The notes beneath the pieces were generated by a model. The model worked only from the letters and a program-made list of their open reading frames with translations. It made no database searches and was not told where the DNA came from. From an uncultured Odoribacter sp. (lineage in GTDB: Bacteria; Bacteroidota; Bacteroidia; Bacteroidales; Marinifilaceae): a stretch of 64,000 nt of DNA. Below, piece by piece: positions 1 to 8,249 of the stretch (its first letter is position 1; each line of letters begins with the position of its first letter). The stretch lies in NCBI GenBank assembly GCA_900541415.1, contig UQJP01000021.1:1-64000 (forward strand). The letters are read 5' to 3'. The position numbers and the translations under genes were made by a program.

Positions 1-1722
1 ATGGAGCCGCTGGCAGATATGCCTACCGGCGGATGGAATATTCGGTTTTCGGATGGATCTTCTATTCGGGTGGTGAATGGAGCCGACGGAGAGAACGGGG
101 TGATTATTACCGAAGTGGCGAAGGATGAAGATACCCGCATCGTTACGCTGACGTTGTCCGATGGCTCGGTCTTTTCTTTTAACCTCGATGTGGTTTATCC
201 GACAGGGATTGTTGTTCTTACGAATGAAGTGTATCTTTTTAAGAATGCTGTTACGACTTTTGAATTTCGGGTCAATCCGTCGAATGCGGTGTTTGATTTC
301 GATGTGGAAGGGGATAATTCCTGTATTGAGCTGGATTTGGTCGGGTCTACGCGTGCCGCCGCTTCATATATCACTCCTCCGGCTCATTATAAGCTGATAA
401 AGATTGAAACGGCCAAAGACGATAAGGGGGAAGTGAAACAGGGACAGTATAAGGCTTATGTGCAGGATCTCAATGTGGCGCAATCCTATCGGGAAAATGT
501 GGCGCTGGTGCTTTCCACGAAGGACGGGGAAGGTAATCCGATTCAGCTTTCTTCTGCCGTGTTGAAGTTTTCTTTTTATGACCAGTTGCCGATTGTATAT
601 ATGACCACTCCGGGCGGCGCCGGAATCACAAGTAAGGATAATTGGCTGAAAGATTGTTATTTGCGTATTGTCAATCCCGATGGCTCGGAGGATATGGCTG
701 CTGCCGCGAGTTTTAAGGGACGTGGAAATTCCACCTGGGGGTATCCTAAAAAGCCTTATGCCATAAAATTGGATAGTAAGAGCGCCGTGCTGGGGATGCC
801 TAAGCATAAACGGTGGGTGTTGCTGGCCAATTGGATGGATCGCACTTTGCTGCGTAACAGTGTGGCGTTCGAGGTAGCCCGGCAGACAGATTTGGAATGG
901 ACGCCGAGAGGTACGTTTGTGGAGGTGTTCCTGAACGGGCAGCATTTGGGTAATTATTATCTCTGCGAGCAGATTAAGGTGGATAAGAACAGGGTAAATA
1001 TTGCCGAAATGGAATCGGGAGATATAGGAGGGGAAGCGGTGACAGGCGGGTATTTGATGGAGTTGGATACTTATTATGATGAGGTGAATAAGTTCAGGAC
1101 TTCTATTTGTAATTTACCTGTTAATATGAAAGAACCGGATGAAGATGTCCTTGTGCCTGCCCAGTTGACTTATATTACCGATTATATGAACAGGGTGGAG
1201 CAAACCCTTTATGGGGCTGGTTTTGCTTCCAGTCGCTCTTATACAGAATTATTGGATGTGAATAGTTTTATCGATTGGTGGCTGGTGCATGAGCTGACCC
1301 AAAACGGAGAGCCGAATCATCCGAAGAGCAGTTATATGAATAAAGACCGTTCAGGGAAACTGAAAGCCGGCCCGGTGTGGGATTTCGATTGGGGGACATT
1401 TATTCCCGGATTCAGCGGTTTTCGTATTAAAGATGCTATATGGTATGGTCGTTTGTTCGAAGACCCTGCTTTTGTTGCCGAGGTGAAGCAACGTTGGACA
1501 GTCTTGAAACCGAAGTTTGAAGGCGTCCTTCAGTTTATAGATATGCAGGCTGCGATGATAAAAAAATCGGCGGAAGTAAACAGCCGGATGTGGCCTATCA
1601 GTATAAGTGTAAACGGTGATGAAGACCTGGATTTCGATGCTGCGGTTAAGCGTTTGCGGAAAGCGTATTCGGAGAGGATTCAGGCATTGGATGTCGCTAT
1701 CCGGGGACTTTCCGGGAATTAA
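1..1722 (+). CDS. CotH-kinase-family protein, 5' end cut by the window
   Basis: The C-terminal two thirds match the CotH protein-kinase-like family: KGRGNSTWGYPKKPYAIKLD near residue 240, LANWMDRTLLRN near 275, YLCEQIKVDKNRVNI near 320 and the acidic motif GPVWDFDWGTF near 460. The first ~200 residues are beta-rich with a G-D-G/E-N-G turn (about residues 28-33), as in the extracellular adhesion-like N-termini of Bacteroidetes CotH proteins. No signal peptide is visible and the ATG lies on base 1, so the true start is probably upstream. CotH relatives phosphorylate secreted proteins in spore formers; the target in Bacteroidetes is unknown to me. Family call is firm, function is not. Confidence 0.85.
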   Translation: MEPLADMPTGGWNIRFSDGSSIRVVNGADGENGVIITEVAKDEDTRIVTLTLSDGSVFSFNLDVVYPTGIVVLTNEVYLFKNAVTTFEFRVNPSNAVFDFDVEGDNSCIELDLVGSTRAAASYITPPAHYKLIKIETAKDDKGEVKQGQYKAYVQDLNVAQSYRENVALVLSTKDGEGNPIQLSSAVLKFSFYDQLPIVYMTTPGGAGITSKDNWLKDCYLRIVNPDGSEDMAAAASFKGRGNSTWGYPKKPYAIKLDSKSAVLGMPKHKRWVLLANWMDRTLLRNSVAFEVARQTDLEWTPRGTFVEVFLNGQHLGNYYLCEQIKVDKNRVNIAEMESGDIGGEAVTGGYLMELDTYYDEVNKFRTSICNLPVNMKEPDEDVLVPAQLTYITDYMNRVEQTLYGAGFASSRSYTELLDVNSFIDWWLVHELTQNGEPNHPKSSYMNKDRSGKLKAGPVWDFDWGTFIPGFSGFRIKDAIWYGRLFEDPAFVAEVKQRWTVLKPKFEGVLQFIDMQAAMIKKSAEVNSRMWPISISVNGDEDLDFDAAVKRLRKAYSERIQALDVAIRGLSGN

Positions 1723-1762
1723 GGTTAAACAGGGACGTTGTTTTAAAAGGTCTTTTCTAATT

Positions 1763-1796
1763 ATAAAGTCCGGATCAATACCGATCCGGACTTTAT
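1763..1796. terminator. Bidirectional terminator between convergent genes
   Basis: A perfect 14-bp inverted repeat (ATAAAGTCCGGATC / GATCCGGACTTTAT) with a 6-nt loop lies between the CotH-like gene and the convergent ridA. Its A/T-rich flanks suit termination from either side. Confidence 0.8.
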
Positions 1797-1832
1797 CGTT
1801 TTCGCTTTGGCTGAATGCCAGGCGGTCATTGA

Positions 1833-2210
1833 TTATTTCACGGCAATGGTTTCGATTTCGACCAATGCTCCCATCGGTAATGATTTCACCGCGAAAGCAG
1901 CCCTTGCCGGACATTCCGTTTTGTAGAATTGTGCATATACTTCGTTCATCGCTGCGAAATCGGCAATATCGCTCAGCAGGCAGGTGGTTTTCACTACATT
2001 GTCATAGGTATATCCCGCAGCTTCCAGAATGTGCCCCACGTTTTTCAATACCTGTTCCGTTTGTTCCCGGATGCCGCCTTCTACAAATTTTCCGGTGTTT
2101 ACATCCACAGGGATTTGCCCGCTGATATAGAGTGTGCCGTTGGCTTCTACTGCCTGGCTGTAAGGTCCGATTGCTTTGGGGGCTTTCGGTGAGTTGATGA
2201 TTTTTTTCAT
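1833..2210 (-). CDS. ridA: RidA family 2-iminobutanoate/2-iminopropanoate deaminase
   Basis: A 125-residue protein of standard RidA/YjgF length. It carries the family signatures AIGPYSQAV (residues 13-21), SGQIPVD, the substrate-binding arginine in CPARAAF near residue 105 and the C-terminal glutamate in EIETIAV. RidA is cytosolic, forms trimers and hydrolyses reactive enamines/imines released by PLP enzymes such as threonine dehydratase, protecting other PLP enzymes. It is monocistronic here, with a TAnnTTTG promoter about 95 bases upstream and a terminator downstream. Confidence 0.95.
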   Translation of the reverse strand: MKKIINSPKAPKAIGPYSQAVEANGTLYISGQIPVDVNTGKFVEGGIREQTEQVLKNVGHILEAAGYTYDNVVKTTCLLSDIADFAAMNEVYAQFYKTECPARAAFAVKSLPMGALVEIETIAVK

Positions 2211-2305
2211 ATTGTTTGGATTTAAATTTTAAAGCATTTGCGTGTTCCCCGGCAATTTCCGGCTTTACAGGTAAACGGGTTGAAGAATTTTTAAATTCCT
2301 GTTTG

Positions 2306-2313
2306 CAAAAATA
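2306..2313 (-). promoter_or_regulatory. Candidate -7 box for ridA
   Basis: Read on the minus strand the bases are TATTTTTG, an exact TAnnTTTG Bacteroidota -7 element. It predicts a leader of about 90 nt for ridA. No clear -33 TTTG was placed. Confidence 0.5.
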
Positions 2314-2367
2314 GAAATTCGGTTTACAAAAGGAAAGCGGTTGCCTTATTATTTTACCTGTCGAAGG

Positions 2368-3771
2368 TTATCCTTCCCATTCTGTGGTTCCGTTGTCCTT
2401 GCCTAATACTGCCGAGGCTTTAAAGGCGGGGCTTTTGATGCCTGCCTGTTTTTGCCGATTGTAGTCTGCCAGCACTTTCAGGGCGATATGTCCCAGCAAA
2501 GCAATGGCTATAAGGTTGGTAATGGTCATGATCGCCATAAACAGGTCGGCTAAATTCCATACCAGGTCTAAACCCGCAATAGCGCCGAAGAACACCATCG
2601 CTCCAACGGCCAAACGATAGATCTGGAGATAAAGCGGACGGCGGGAAATAAAGAACAGGTTGGTTTCGCAGTAAGAGTAGTTGCCTACGATCGAGCTGAA
2701 AGCAAACAGCAGGATGCTGAATGCAACGAAGTAACTGCCGAAGCTGCCGAGTTCGTTGTCGAGGGCTGCCTGCGTCAGTTGTATACCTTTCATCGATCCG
2801 TCGATGGGTATCCCCGATAGCAGGATGATAAAGGCCGTGCAGCTACAAATGATAACCGTGTCGGTGAATACGCTCAACGCCTGGATTAATCCTTGTTTCA
2901 CCGGGTGGGAAACCGTGGCGGTGGCGGCTGCGTTGGGAGCGGAACCCATTCCGGCTTCGTTTGAAAACAAGCCGCGGCGGATGCCCTGCATGATCGTTGC
3001 GCCCAGTCCTCCCCCGACGAACTGTTCCCAGCCGAAAGCATTGGCAAAGATATGCCCGATCAGGGCGGGAATGGCGGGGATGTGTGTGACGAGTATGAAC
3101 AGGGCAACTAAAATATAGGCTACGGCCATGATGGGAACCAGGATGCCTGAAACTCTGGCCACCCGGTGTATTCCTCCAAAAATGGTCAGCAGGGTGAGGA
3201 CGGAGAGAATGATGGCGGGTAAAAGGCGGTTTGCGCCGAATAGTTCGCTGAAAGCCAGTGTAATGGTGTTTGCCTGAACGGAATTGAACACCAATCCGAA
3301 GGTGAGCAGGATGATTATGGCGAAAAGAGTGCCCATCCATTTTTTCTTCAACCCTTTTTTCATATAGAATGCCGGGCCCCCGATGAATGATTTTTCTCCT
3401 TTTTCTTTGTATACCTGTGCTAAAGTCGATTCAATGAATGCCGATGCCGAGCCGATAAATGCCAGCAGCCACATCCAGAAGATGGCTCCGGGGCCACCCA
3501 GTGCGATAGCGGTGGCCACTCCCGCTAAATTTCCCGTGCCTACCCGTGAGGCGGTGGCGATACAGAATGCCTGGAACGATGATACGGTGTTTTTTCCTCT
3601 TCCGCTCGAAACGCCTTCCCCTAACAGGCGGAACATTTCTTTAAAATTGCGGAATTGTACGAAACGGCTTTTGTAGGTGAAATATAATCCCAATATAATC
3701 AATGGGATGATTAAGAGGAATGTCCATACCCAGTCGTTCAGTAAAACGACCCAATCGTTCAATGTTTCCAT
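2368..3771 (-). CDS. AGCS family sodium/alanine (or glycine) symporter
   Basis: A 467-residue inner-membrane transporter with about 10-11 hydrophobic segments. Family motifs include GPGAIFWMWLLAFIGSA near residue 93, GGPAFYMKKGL near 130 and NEAGMGSAPNAAATA near 270. The alanine/glycine:cation symporter family couples amino-acid uptake to sodium entry. It is transcribed away from the tetR gene that starts about 220 bases to its right; a shared regulatory link is possible but unproven. Substrate (alanine, glycine or both) cannot be decided from sequence. The charged tail ending TTEWEG is unremarkable. Confidence 0.93.
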   Translation of the reverse strand: METLNDWVVLLNDWVWTFLLIIPLIILGLYFTYKSRFVQFRNFKEMFRLLGEGVSSGRGKNTVSSFQAFCIATASRVGTGNLAGVATAIALGGPGAIFWMWLLAFIGSASAFIESTLAQVYKEKGEKSFIGGPAFYMKKGLKKKWMGTLFAIIILLTFGLVFNSVQANTITLAFSELFGANRLLPAIILSVLTLLTIFGGIHRVARVSGILVPIMAVAYILVALFILVTHIPAIPALIGHIFANAFGWEQFVGGGLGATIMQGIRRGLFSNEAGMGSAPNAAATATVSHPVKQGLIQALSVFTDTVIICSCTAFIILLSGIPIDGSMKGIQLTQAALDNELGSFGSYFVAFSILLFAFSSIVGNYSYCETNLFFISRRPLYLQIYRLAVGAMVFFGAIAGLDLVWNLADLFMAIMTITNLIAIALLGHIALKVLADYNRQKQAGIKSPAFKASAVLGKDNGTTEWEG

Positions 3772-3886
3772 ATCGTGTTCGTTCAGTGTTGAATAAACCC
3801 GGAATGTTTTAGTTGCCCGGATTGCTTTTTCATATACGCAAAAGAAATAAAAATGTCGGAAGTATTGTAATATTATTTGGATTTTG

Positions 3887-3909
3887 TATTTTTGATGAAC
3901 AAATGTTCA
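3887..3909 (+). promoter_or_regulatory. tetR promoter with overlapping palindromic operator
   Basis: TATTTTTG (3887-3894) is an exact TAnnTTTG -7 box. One base later begins a perfect 14-bp palindrome, TGAACAAATGTTCA (3896-3909), placed over the expected transcription start. A second TGTTC-like half (ATGTTCC) follows at about 3915. The position fits autorepression by the TetR protein encoded 86 bases downstream and possibly control of the divergent symporter gene. Confidence 0.65.
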
Positions 3910-3994
3910 AATTAAATGTTCCTCATCGCGTAGGACTTGTGACGATGGAATCCGGGAGGAGGGGGAGTGTATAGATTTAAATGATCTTTAGTTT

Positions 3995-4588
3995 ATGAAA
4001 ACACGGGATTTAATTCTTCAGAAAACCTTCGGTTTATTGCTGGCGAAAGGATATGACGGGGTTTCCGTTTCCGATATTCAGCAAGTTACAGGTATGGCCA
4101 GGGGATTGCTATATCATTATTTCGGCGGTCAGGAAGCTCTTTTTAATGAGGCCGTCGAAAAATATTTGAACGATTGGTTTCAGGTGGATAAGGAGGAAGT
4201 GCGGCACAAGACGGTGGGGGAATTGATCGTGTTTACGCTGGAAAAGTATAGCCGGGTGGGACAGGAGATGTCCGATTGTTTCGGGCAGCATGTGGTGTTG
4301 GCGGATGTGGAAATGCTTTTTTTCGAGGTGATGCGTCATCATCAGGAGTTTGCCGGCCACTATCGCACGATCCGGGAAAACCGGGCTGCAGCCTGGAAAA
4401 CGGCTTTGCTGAACAGTTTTAGCGCCGGGGAGTTGCGTAGCGGCTTGAATTTGGCTTCCGTAGCCCGGCAATTGAATCATATTATCGACGGGGTTTCGAT
4501 CGACCGCAGTAGCGGGGAGAATATGCCGGAGGTGGTGTATGAGATTGAAAAGGAGTTGAAGGGGTTTTGTGAGCTGATAGGTCGTTGA
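3995..4588 (+). CDS. TetR/AcrR family transcriptional regulator
   Basis: A 197-residue one-component regulator. Residues ~5-50 form the TetR N-terminal helix-turn-helix (KGYDGVSVSDIQQVTGMARG followed by LYHYFGGQEALFNEAV). The remaining ~145 residues are the helical ligand-binding and dimerisation domain, with no recognisable ligand signature. It is divergent from the AGCS symporter gene and is followed after 44 bases by a secreted thioredoxin-like gene, either of which could be a target. The palindrome at its promoter argues for autoregulation. Confidence 0.93.
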   Translation: MKTRDLILQKTFGLLLAKGYDGVSVSDIQQVTGMARGLLYHYFGGQEALFNEAVEKYLNDWFQVDKEEVRHKTVGELIVFTLEKYSRVGQEMSDCFGQHVVLADVEMLFFEVMRHHQEFAGHYRTIRENRAAAWKTALLNSFSAGELRSGLNLASVARQLNHIIDGVSIDRSSGENMPEVVYEIEKELKGFCELIGR

Positions 4589-4632
4589 GGAGTGAGGATA
4601 TATAAGGAGAAATACCATAATTTATAATCGAT

Positions 4633-6492
4633 ATGAAGAAATTTGGAGTTATCGTGTGGTTGTGCTTGTTGTTCGGGATGATGCCTTGCCGGGCGCAGAA
4701 AGCCGATGCAAACGGATTTTTGCCCCTGACCTGGGAGCAGGCGAGTATTTTGGCGGCACGGGAAAATAAGCTGGTGTTTGTGGACGTGACGTCGCCCGGA
4801 ATGAAACAGGATGCGGCAAAGGAAAAAGCACTGTTTTCCAATCCGAGGGTGGCACATTTCCTGAGCAGGAATGCGGTTATGATCCGGATGGATATGAGTA
4901 CACCTGCCGGGATGGATTTCGCTCCCCGGCTGATGATGAATATGTATCCGGTGTATGCTTTTTTTATGCCTTATGGTGATTTGCTGGCTATTGCGAGTCC
5001 CTTTAAGGTGGCCGGGGATCCATTGGAGCTGGTTACGGCGGGGGAAAAGGCGTTGCAGGTAGCACAGGTGAAACGAAGTAATAGCCGTTCGATACGTTTC
5101 GAGGACAGGACATTGGAACAGGCTCTGGAACTTTCGCGGCAGACGGGGAAAATGGTGTTCGTGGATGCCTATACCGATTATTGCCAGCCTTGCCTGCTGA
5201 TGGAACGGAATGTGTTTACATTGGATAGTGTGGCCGATTTTTATAACCGGAATTTTATCAATGTGAAGTTGCATTTCGGAAAGTTGAAGGAATTGGCCGA
5301 AAAATATAAAGTGGGTGGTTATCCTTCTTATCTTTTTCTGAACGGAGAGGGAAAATTGGTTTATAAGGCCGGAGGATTCAGTCCGGCGGAACAGTTTATC
5401 GGTTACGGGCGTCAGGCATTGCAAAGAGCGAAAGGAGTGGAATTTCGCCCGCTAACTCCGGAGGAAGCCCTTCGGGAAGCCTCCGGACAGGATAAATGGG
5501 TGTTTGTCAGCGTCTTCGATGCTGCCGACCGGGGATATAAGGAGATGCAGAAGAGTGTGTTTACAACTCCGGAAGTGATGGATCTGCTGACCGGACGTTT
5601 TGTGAATGTGGGGTGGGAAAGTGTGTTGCAGAAGGAGTTCCGGGAAAAATTCCGGGTGAATACGCTTCCGGCTTTTATGATTATGGATGCCGGAGGAAAG
5701 GAGATCCACCGTTTTACCGGGAATACCGATACCACGGGTTTGTTGCGGGAAGTGCATCAGGCATTGGAGGGGAAAGGGCTTGCCGCTTTGGCACAGGCTT
5801 ATCAGGCGGGGAACAGGCAGCCCGGATTTATGGAGGCTTATGGGGTTGCCCTGGGACGTGCCGATTTGAAGGAAGAGGCCGGGAATGTGGTGTTGGAATA
5901 TCTTTCCGGTTTGGGAAAAGATTGTTTGAAGGAACGGAAAAACTGGGAGTTGTTTAACGCGTATGCGACCGATGCCGACAGTCCGCTTTTCGATGAATTG
6001 TGTGCAAACCGGGACGTGTTTTATTCGCTATACGGAAAGGATACGGTAGACCGGAAAATCAGGGAAATATGGGCTGCCGGAGCTGACCGTTATGTGGTGA
6101 AAGGAGAGACCGGGTATGCTTTGGATGAAAGTGGCCTGAAAGAGTATATTAAACGGATGAAGAAGGCGAAAGTGAAGGATTGGAGAGCTATTGTCCGTAA
6201 TACCAAAATGCTGGCGGCGGAACGTATCGGAAATTGGAAAGTTTATGTCGAGCTGGCGGAGGAGAAGTGGAACGAGGAAGATATTTCGGATGCGGAGCTT
6301 TATAGCTGGGGAGTAAAAATCAATCGGGAGTGTGAGGATGAAGCTATCCGTTTCAAGGCTGCCCGCTGGTTTGCGTTTGCCGCTATGGAAATGGAACAGC
6401 GGGAAAGAAAAAGCGGGAAGGTGAATATTTCTTCGTATAAGAGCTTTTTTGAAAAGCTGGTCGATGACCTGGTGGGGAAGAAGAAGAACTGA
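4633..6492 (+). CDS. Secreted protein with three tandem thioredoxin-like domains
   Basis: A 619-residue protein with an N-terminal signal peptide (hydrophobic core VIVWLCLLFGMM, cleavage near RAQ). Three thioredoxin_7/DUF255-like units follow: residues ~30-140 (KLVFVDVTSPG), ~150-255 (MVFVDAYTDYCQPC, with C184-Q-P-C187) and ~275-375 (WVFVSVFDAAD). Only the middle unit keeps the CxxC redox pair; in the others the cysteines are replaced. The last ~240 residues are helical and lack a match I recognise. Such proteins act in the periplasm on disulfides or as scaffolds. It lies 44 bases after tetR and may be co-transcribed with it. Confidence 0.8.
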   Translation: MKKFGVIVWLCLLFGMMPCRAQKADANGFLPLTWEQASILAARENKLVFVDVTSPGMKQDAAKEKALFSNPRVAHFLSRNAVMIRMDMSTPAGMDFAPRLMMNMYPVYAFFMPYGDLLAIASPFKVAGDPLELVTAGEKALQVAQVKRSNSRSIRFEDRTLEQALELSRQTGKMVFVDAYTDYCQPCLLMERNVFTLDSVADFYNRNFINVKLHFGKLKELAEKYKVGGYPSYLFLNGEGKLVYKAGGFSPAEQFIGYGRQALQRAKGVEFRPLTPEEALREASGQDKWVFVSVFDAADRGYKEMQKSVFTTPEVMDLLTGRFVNVGWESVLQKEFREKFRVNTLPAFMIMDAGGKEIHRFTGNTDTTGLLREVHQALEGKGLAALAQAYQAGNRQPGFMEAYGVALGRADLKEEAGNVVLEYLSGLGKDCLKERKNWELFNAYATDADSPLFDELCANRDVFYSLYGKDTVDRKIREIWAAGADRYVVKGETGYALDESGLKEYIKRMKKAKVKDWRAIVRNTKMLAAERIGNWKVYVELAEEKWNEEDISDAELYSWGVKINRECEDEAIRFKAARWFAFAAMEMEQRERKSGKVNISSYKSFFEKLVDDLVGKKKN

Positions 6493-6572
6493 AGCGGGAA
6501 AAGTGACCGGGCAACTTTAGTGTGGGAGCCTAAAGGCATATTCCTTTATAGCTCCGCATGGGGAATGTATTT

Positions 6573-6615
6573 CCCCTCCGGAAATCCGGGTATGTTTATT
6601 TCCGGAGGGGATTTT
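6573..6615 (+). terminator. Intrinsic terminator after the triple-thioredoxin gene
   Basis: Thirteen base pairs (CCCCTCCGGAAAT / ATTTCCGGAGGGG) with a 12-nt loop, followed by TTTT on the plus strand. It also sits 3' of the convergent propeller gene. Confidence 0.8.
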
Positions 6616-6667
6616 AGAATGTTTTGGTTTCAACCGTTCGGTTGTGTGATGTAATCGAAGAGTGGGT

Positions 6668-7717
6668 TTATATGTCGAATGACACAATCACTGTTTCGAG
6701 ATTCGGATCTAAGCCGTTGGCGTAAATTTTACGGTTTGTTTCATCTACGCATATTTTTTCCAATTGATAGTCGGTGGTATATAGGTCGAGGCAGTTGCCT
6801 TTCCAGTCGAATACCGCGATATTTTTGGTTTCTTTCGGGTTCTTGCTACCGGAAAATATGGAATATATATATTTATCGGTTGCATACAGGTCGATGAATC
6901 CCCATACAGTTTCTCCGGGTATCGATTGAATACTGTTTTTATTAAGCGCATATACCGGACGGTAGTATCCTTTTATGGTGTTCAGCGTGATTTCCCGGGG
7001 AGTAAGGTCGAATATTTCCAGGATAGCCCCGTAATTCGTGGAGTAGGCCAGTCGCTTTTTATCGGGGGAAATCGCAATGCGGGAACCGTAAGTGTAGGCC
7101 GGCTCTATTCCTTTGGCATCTGTTCCGGGGATTCTTACGTTAGGATAGGTGTAGTATTTACAAATAGTCGAATCGTTTTCAATAATCGATAATCTTAGCC
7201 TTTTGTCACCTTCTTTTAAGCCGCCTTCCGCAATATAGCTGTTGTTTCCCTGGAGCACTTTATACATATAAATCGGGTAGTTCCGGGAATGGATATAAGC
7301 TCCGGCATTTTCGTTAGCGATAACCGAATCGGTTATAAAATCCGTCAGTTTGTTTCCGGCAATATCGTAAAACATCACTTTACCCGTAGAATGGTCGAGA
7401 TCGAAATCTTTTAAAGAAAGAGCTTCACCTGCACCTCTGCCTATGGGTAGTATACTTTTGATGTGCTGGCCGCTGTTTTTATCGAAGAAGTTGAGTAATT
7501 CCCGGTCTCCCCGGTAGGCACTGACCAGCAGATAGTCTTTGTAGCAGTCCATATTATAGCACAGTCCCATGACAAAGGTATCGACCAACACTTTTCCTTC
7601 CAAATGTTTGGTTTGCCGGAATTCCGGAGCGGTAAAGGCCAGTTCCTTTTCTTCCTGCCGGCATCCTGATAATAAGAGTAGGCTGATGATTGTGGTATAA
7701 AAGAAAAATTTAGTCAT
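6668..7717 (-). CDS. BF3164-like six-bladed beta-propeller lipoprotein
   Basis: A 349-residue lipoprotein: signal sequence ending in LLLLSGC gives the acylated cysteine. The body shows repeated propeller-like strands (DYLLVSAYRGDRELLNFFD, FDLDHSTGKVMFYD, SPDKKRLAYSTNYGAILEIFD, TDKYIYSIFSG) as in the BF3164/TolB-like 6-bladed propeller family of Bacteroidetes. It is the downstream partner of an NVEALA peptide gene, 53 bases away, with a hairpin between. This pairing recurs in the phylum as far as I recall, but the joint function is not known to me. Cell location is probably the outer-membrane or periplasmic face. Confidence 0.75.
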   Translation of the reverse strand: MTKFFFYTTIISLLLLSGCRQEEKELAFTAPEFRQTKHLEGKVLVDTFVMGLCYNMDCYKDYLLVSAYRGDRELLNFFDKNSGQHIKSILPIGRGAGEALSLKDFDLDHSTGKVMFYDIAGNKLTDFITDSVIANENAGAYIHSRNYPIYMYKVLQGNNSYIAEGGLKEGDKRLRLSIIENDSTICKYYTYPNVRIPGTDAKGIEPAYTYGSRIAISPDKKRLAYSTNYGAILEIFDLTPREITLNTIKGYYRPVYALNKNSIQSIPGETVWGFIDLYATDKYIYSIFSGSKNPKETKNIAVFDWKGNCLDLYTTDYQLEKICVDETNRKIYANGLDPNLETVIVSFDI

Positions 7718-7735
7718 ACGATTTATTTTTTACAA

Positions 7736-7763
7736 AATGGTATCTACGTGAATAGATACCATT
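7736..7763 (-). terminator. Hairpin between the NVEALA gene and the propeller gene
   Basis: A perfect 11-bp stem (AATGGTATCTA / TAGATACCATT) with a 6-nt loop. Read on the minus strand it is followed by TTTTG only, so it looks like a leaky terminator or mRNA 3'-end stabiliser that would make the upstream peptide transcript more abundant than the propeller transcript. Confidence 0.6.
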
Positions 7764-7770
7764 ATTGTTG

Positions 7771-8073
7771 TTAGAATTTTTCTTTACATTTTGTACAGGT
7801 ACCCCTAACGTCTGAAGAAGGACCTTTTTTTCCTGAAGCATAGTAAAGAGCGTCACAATGTGGGCATTGAGCTAAACAGTCGTTTTCCTCTCCGGCGCAT
7901 TTTCCGATCACAACGCCTGTTTCACCCGATTCGTTGTCGTTGGCCAGAGCTTCTACATTTTGTAATACTGCGGCAAAATAAGAATCGTTTTTGCCAAAGT
8001 CTTTGTTAAATCCGATGACTCCTAAAGCAACTAATGCCATGAGGAGACCTGCTTTAATTAATTTCTTTTTCAT
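7771..8073 (-). CDS. NVEALA-domain small secreted peptide, cysteine rich
   Basis: A 100-residue protein with a lysine-rich start and hydrophobic segment (LLMALVALGVIGF), then the family motif LQNVEALANDNESGE (residues ~38-52), the hallmark of the NVEALA family (Pfam PF14055). The tail contains seven or so cysteines, including CPHC and CTKC pairs, suggesting metal binding or disulfides. Function of the family is unknown to me; it resembles a leader plus processed core, with NVEALA at the junction. It precedes the BF3164-like propeller gene. Confidence 0.85.
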   Translation of the reverse strand: MKKKLIKAGLLMALVALGVIGFNKDFGKNDSYFAAVLQNVEALANDNESGETGVVIGKCAGEENDCLAQCPHCDALYYASGKKGPSSDVRGTCTKCKEKF

Positions 8074-8142
8074 GTTTTTTAGTTTAATATAAATAATTGT
8101 ATGTATAATACAAACGCAATGTTAATAAATTATATGAATATA

Positions 8143-8150
8143 CAAAAGTA
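8143..8150 (-). promoter_or_regulatory. Candidate -7 box for the NVEALA/propeller pair
   Basis: On the minus strand the bases read TACTTTTG, an exact TAnnTTTG element about 70 bases upstream of the NVEALA start. No convincing -33 element was found. Confidence 0.45.
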
Positions 8151-8187
8151 TTTTGTTATTTATGATAAATTAGTGTATGAAAAAAAT

Positions 8188-8219
8188 CCTCCGGGTATAT
8201 TTTGATATATACCCGGAGG
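8188..8219 (-). terminator. Terminator of the 8.2-9.3 kb lipoprotein gene
   Basis: Stem CCTCCGGGTATAT / ATATACCCGGAGG (13 bp) with a short loop. On the minus strand it is followed by ATTTTTTT, so it ends transcription of the lipoprotein gene before the NVEALA promoter. Confidence 0.85.
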
Positions 8220-8249
8220 GAAAAATCGTATAGATTAGTTATGGATTTT

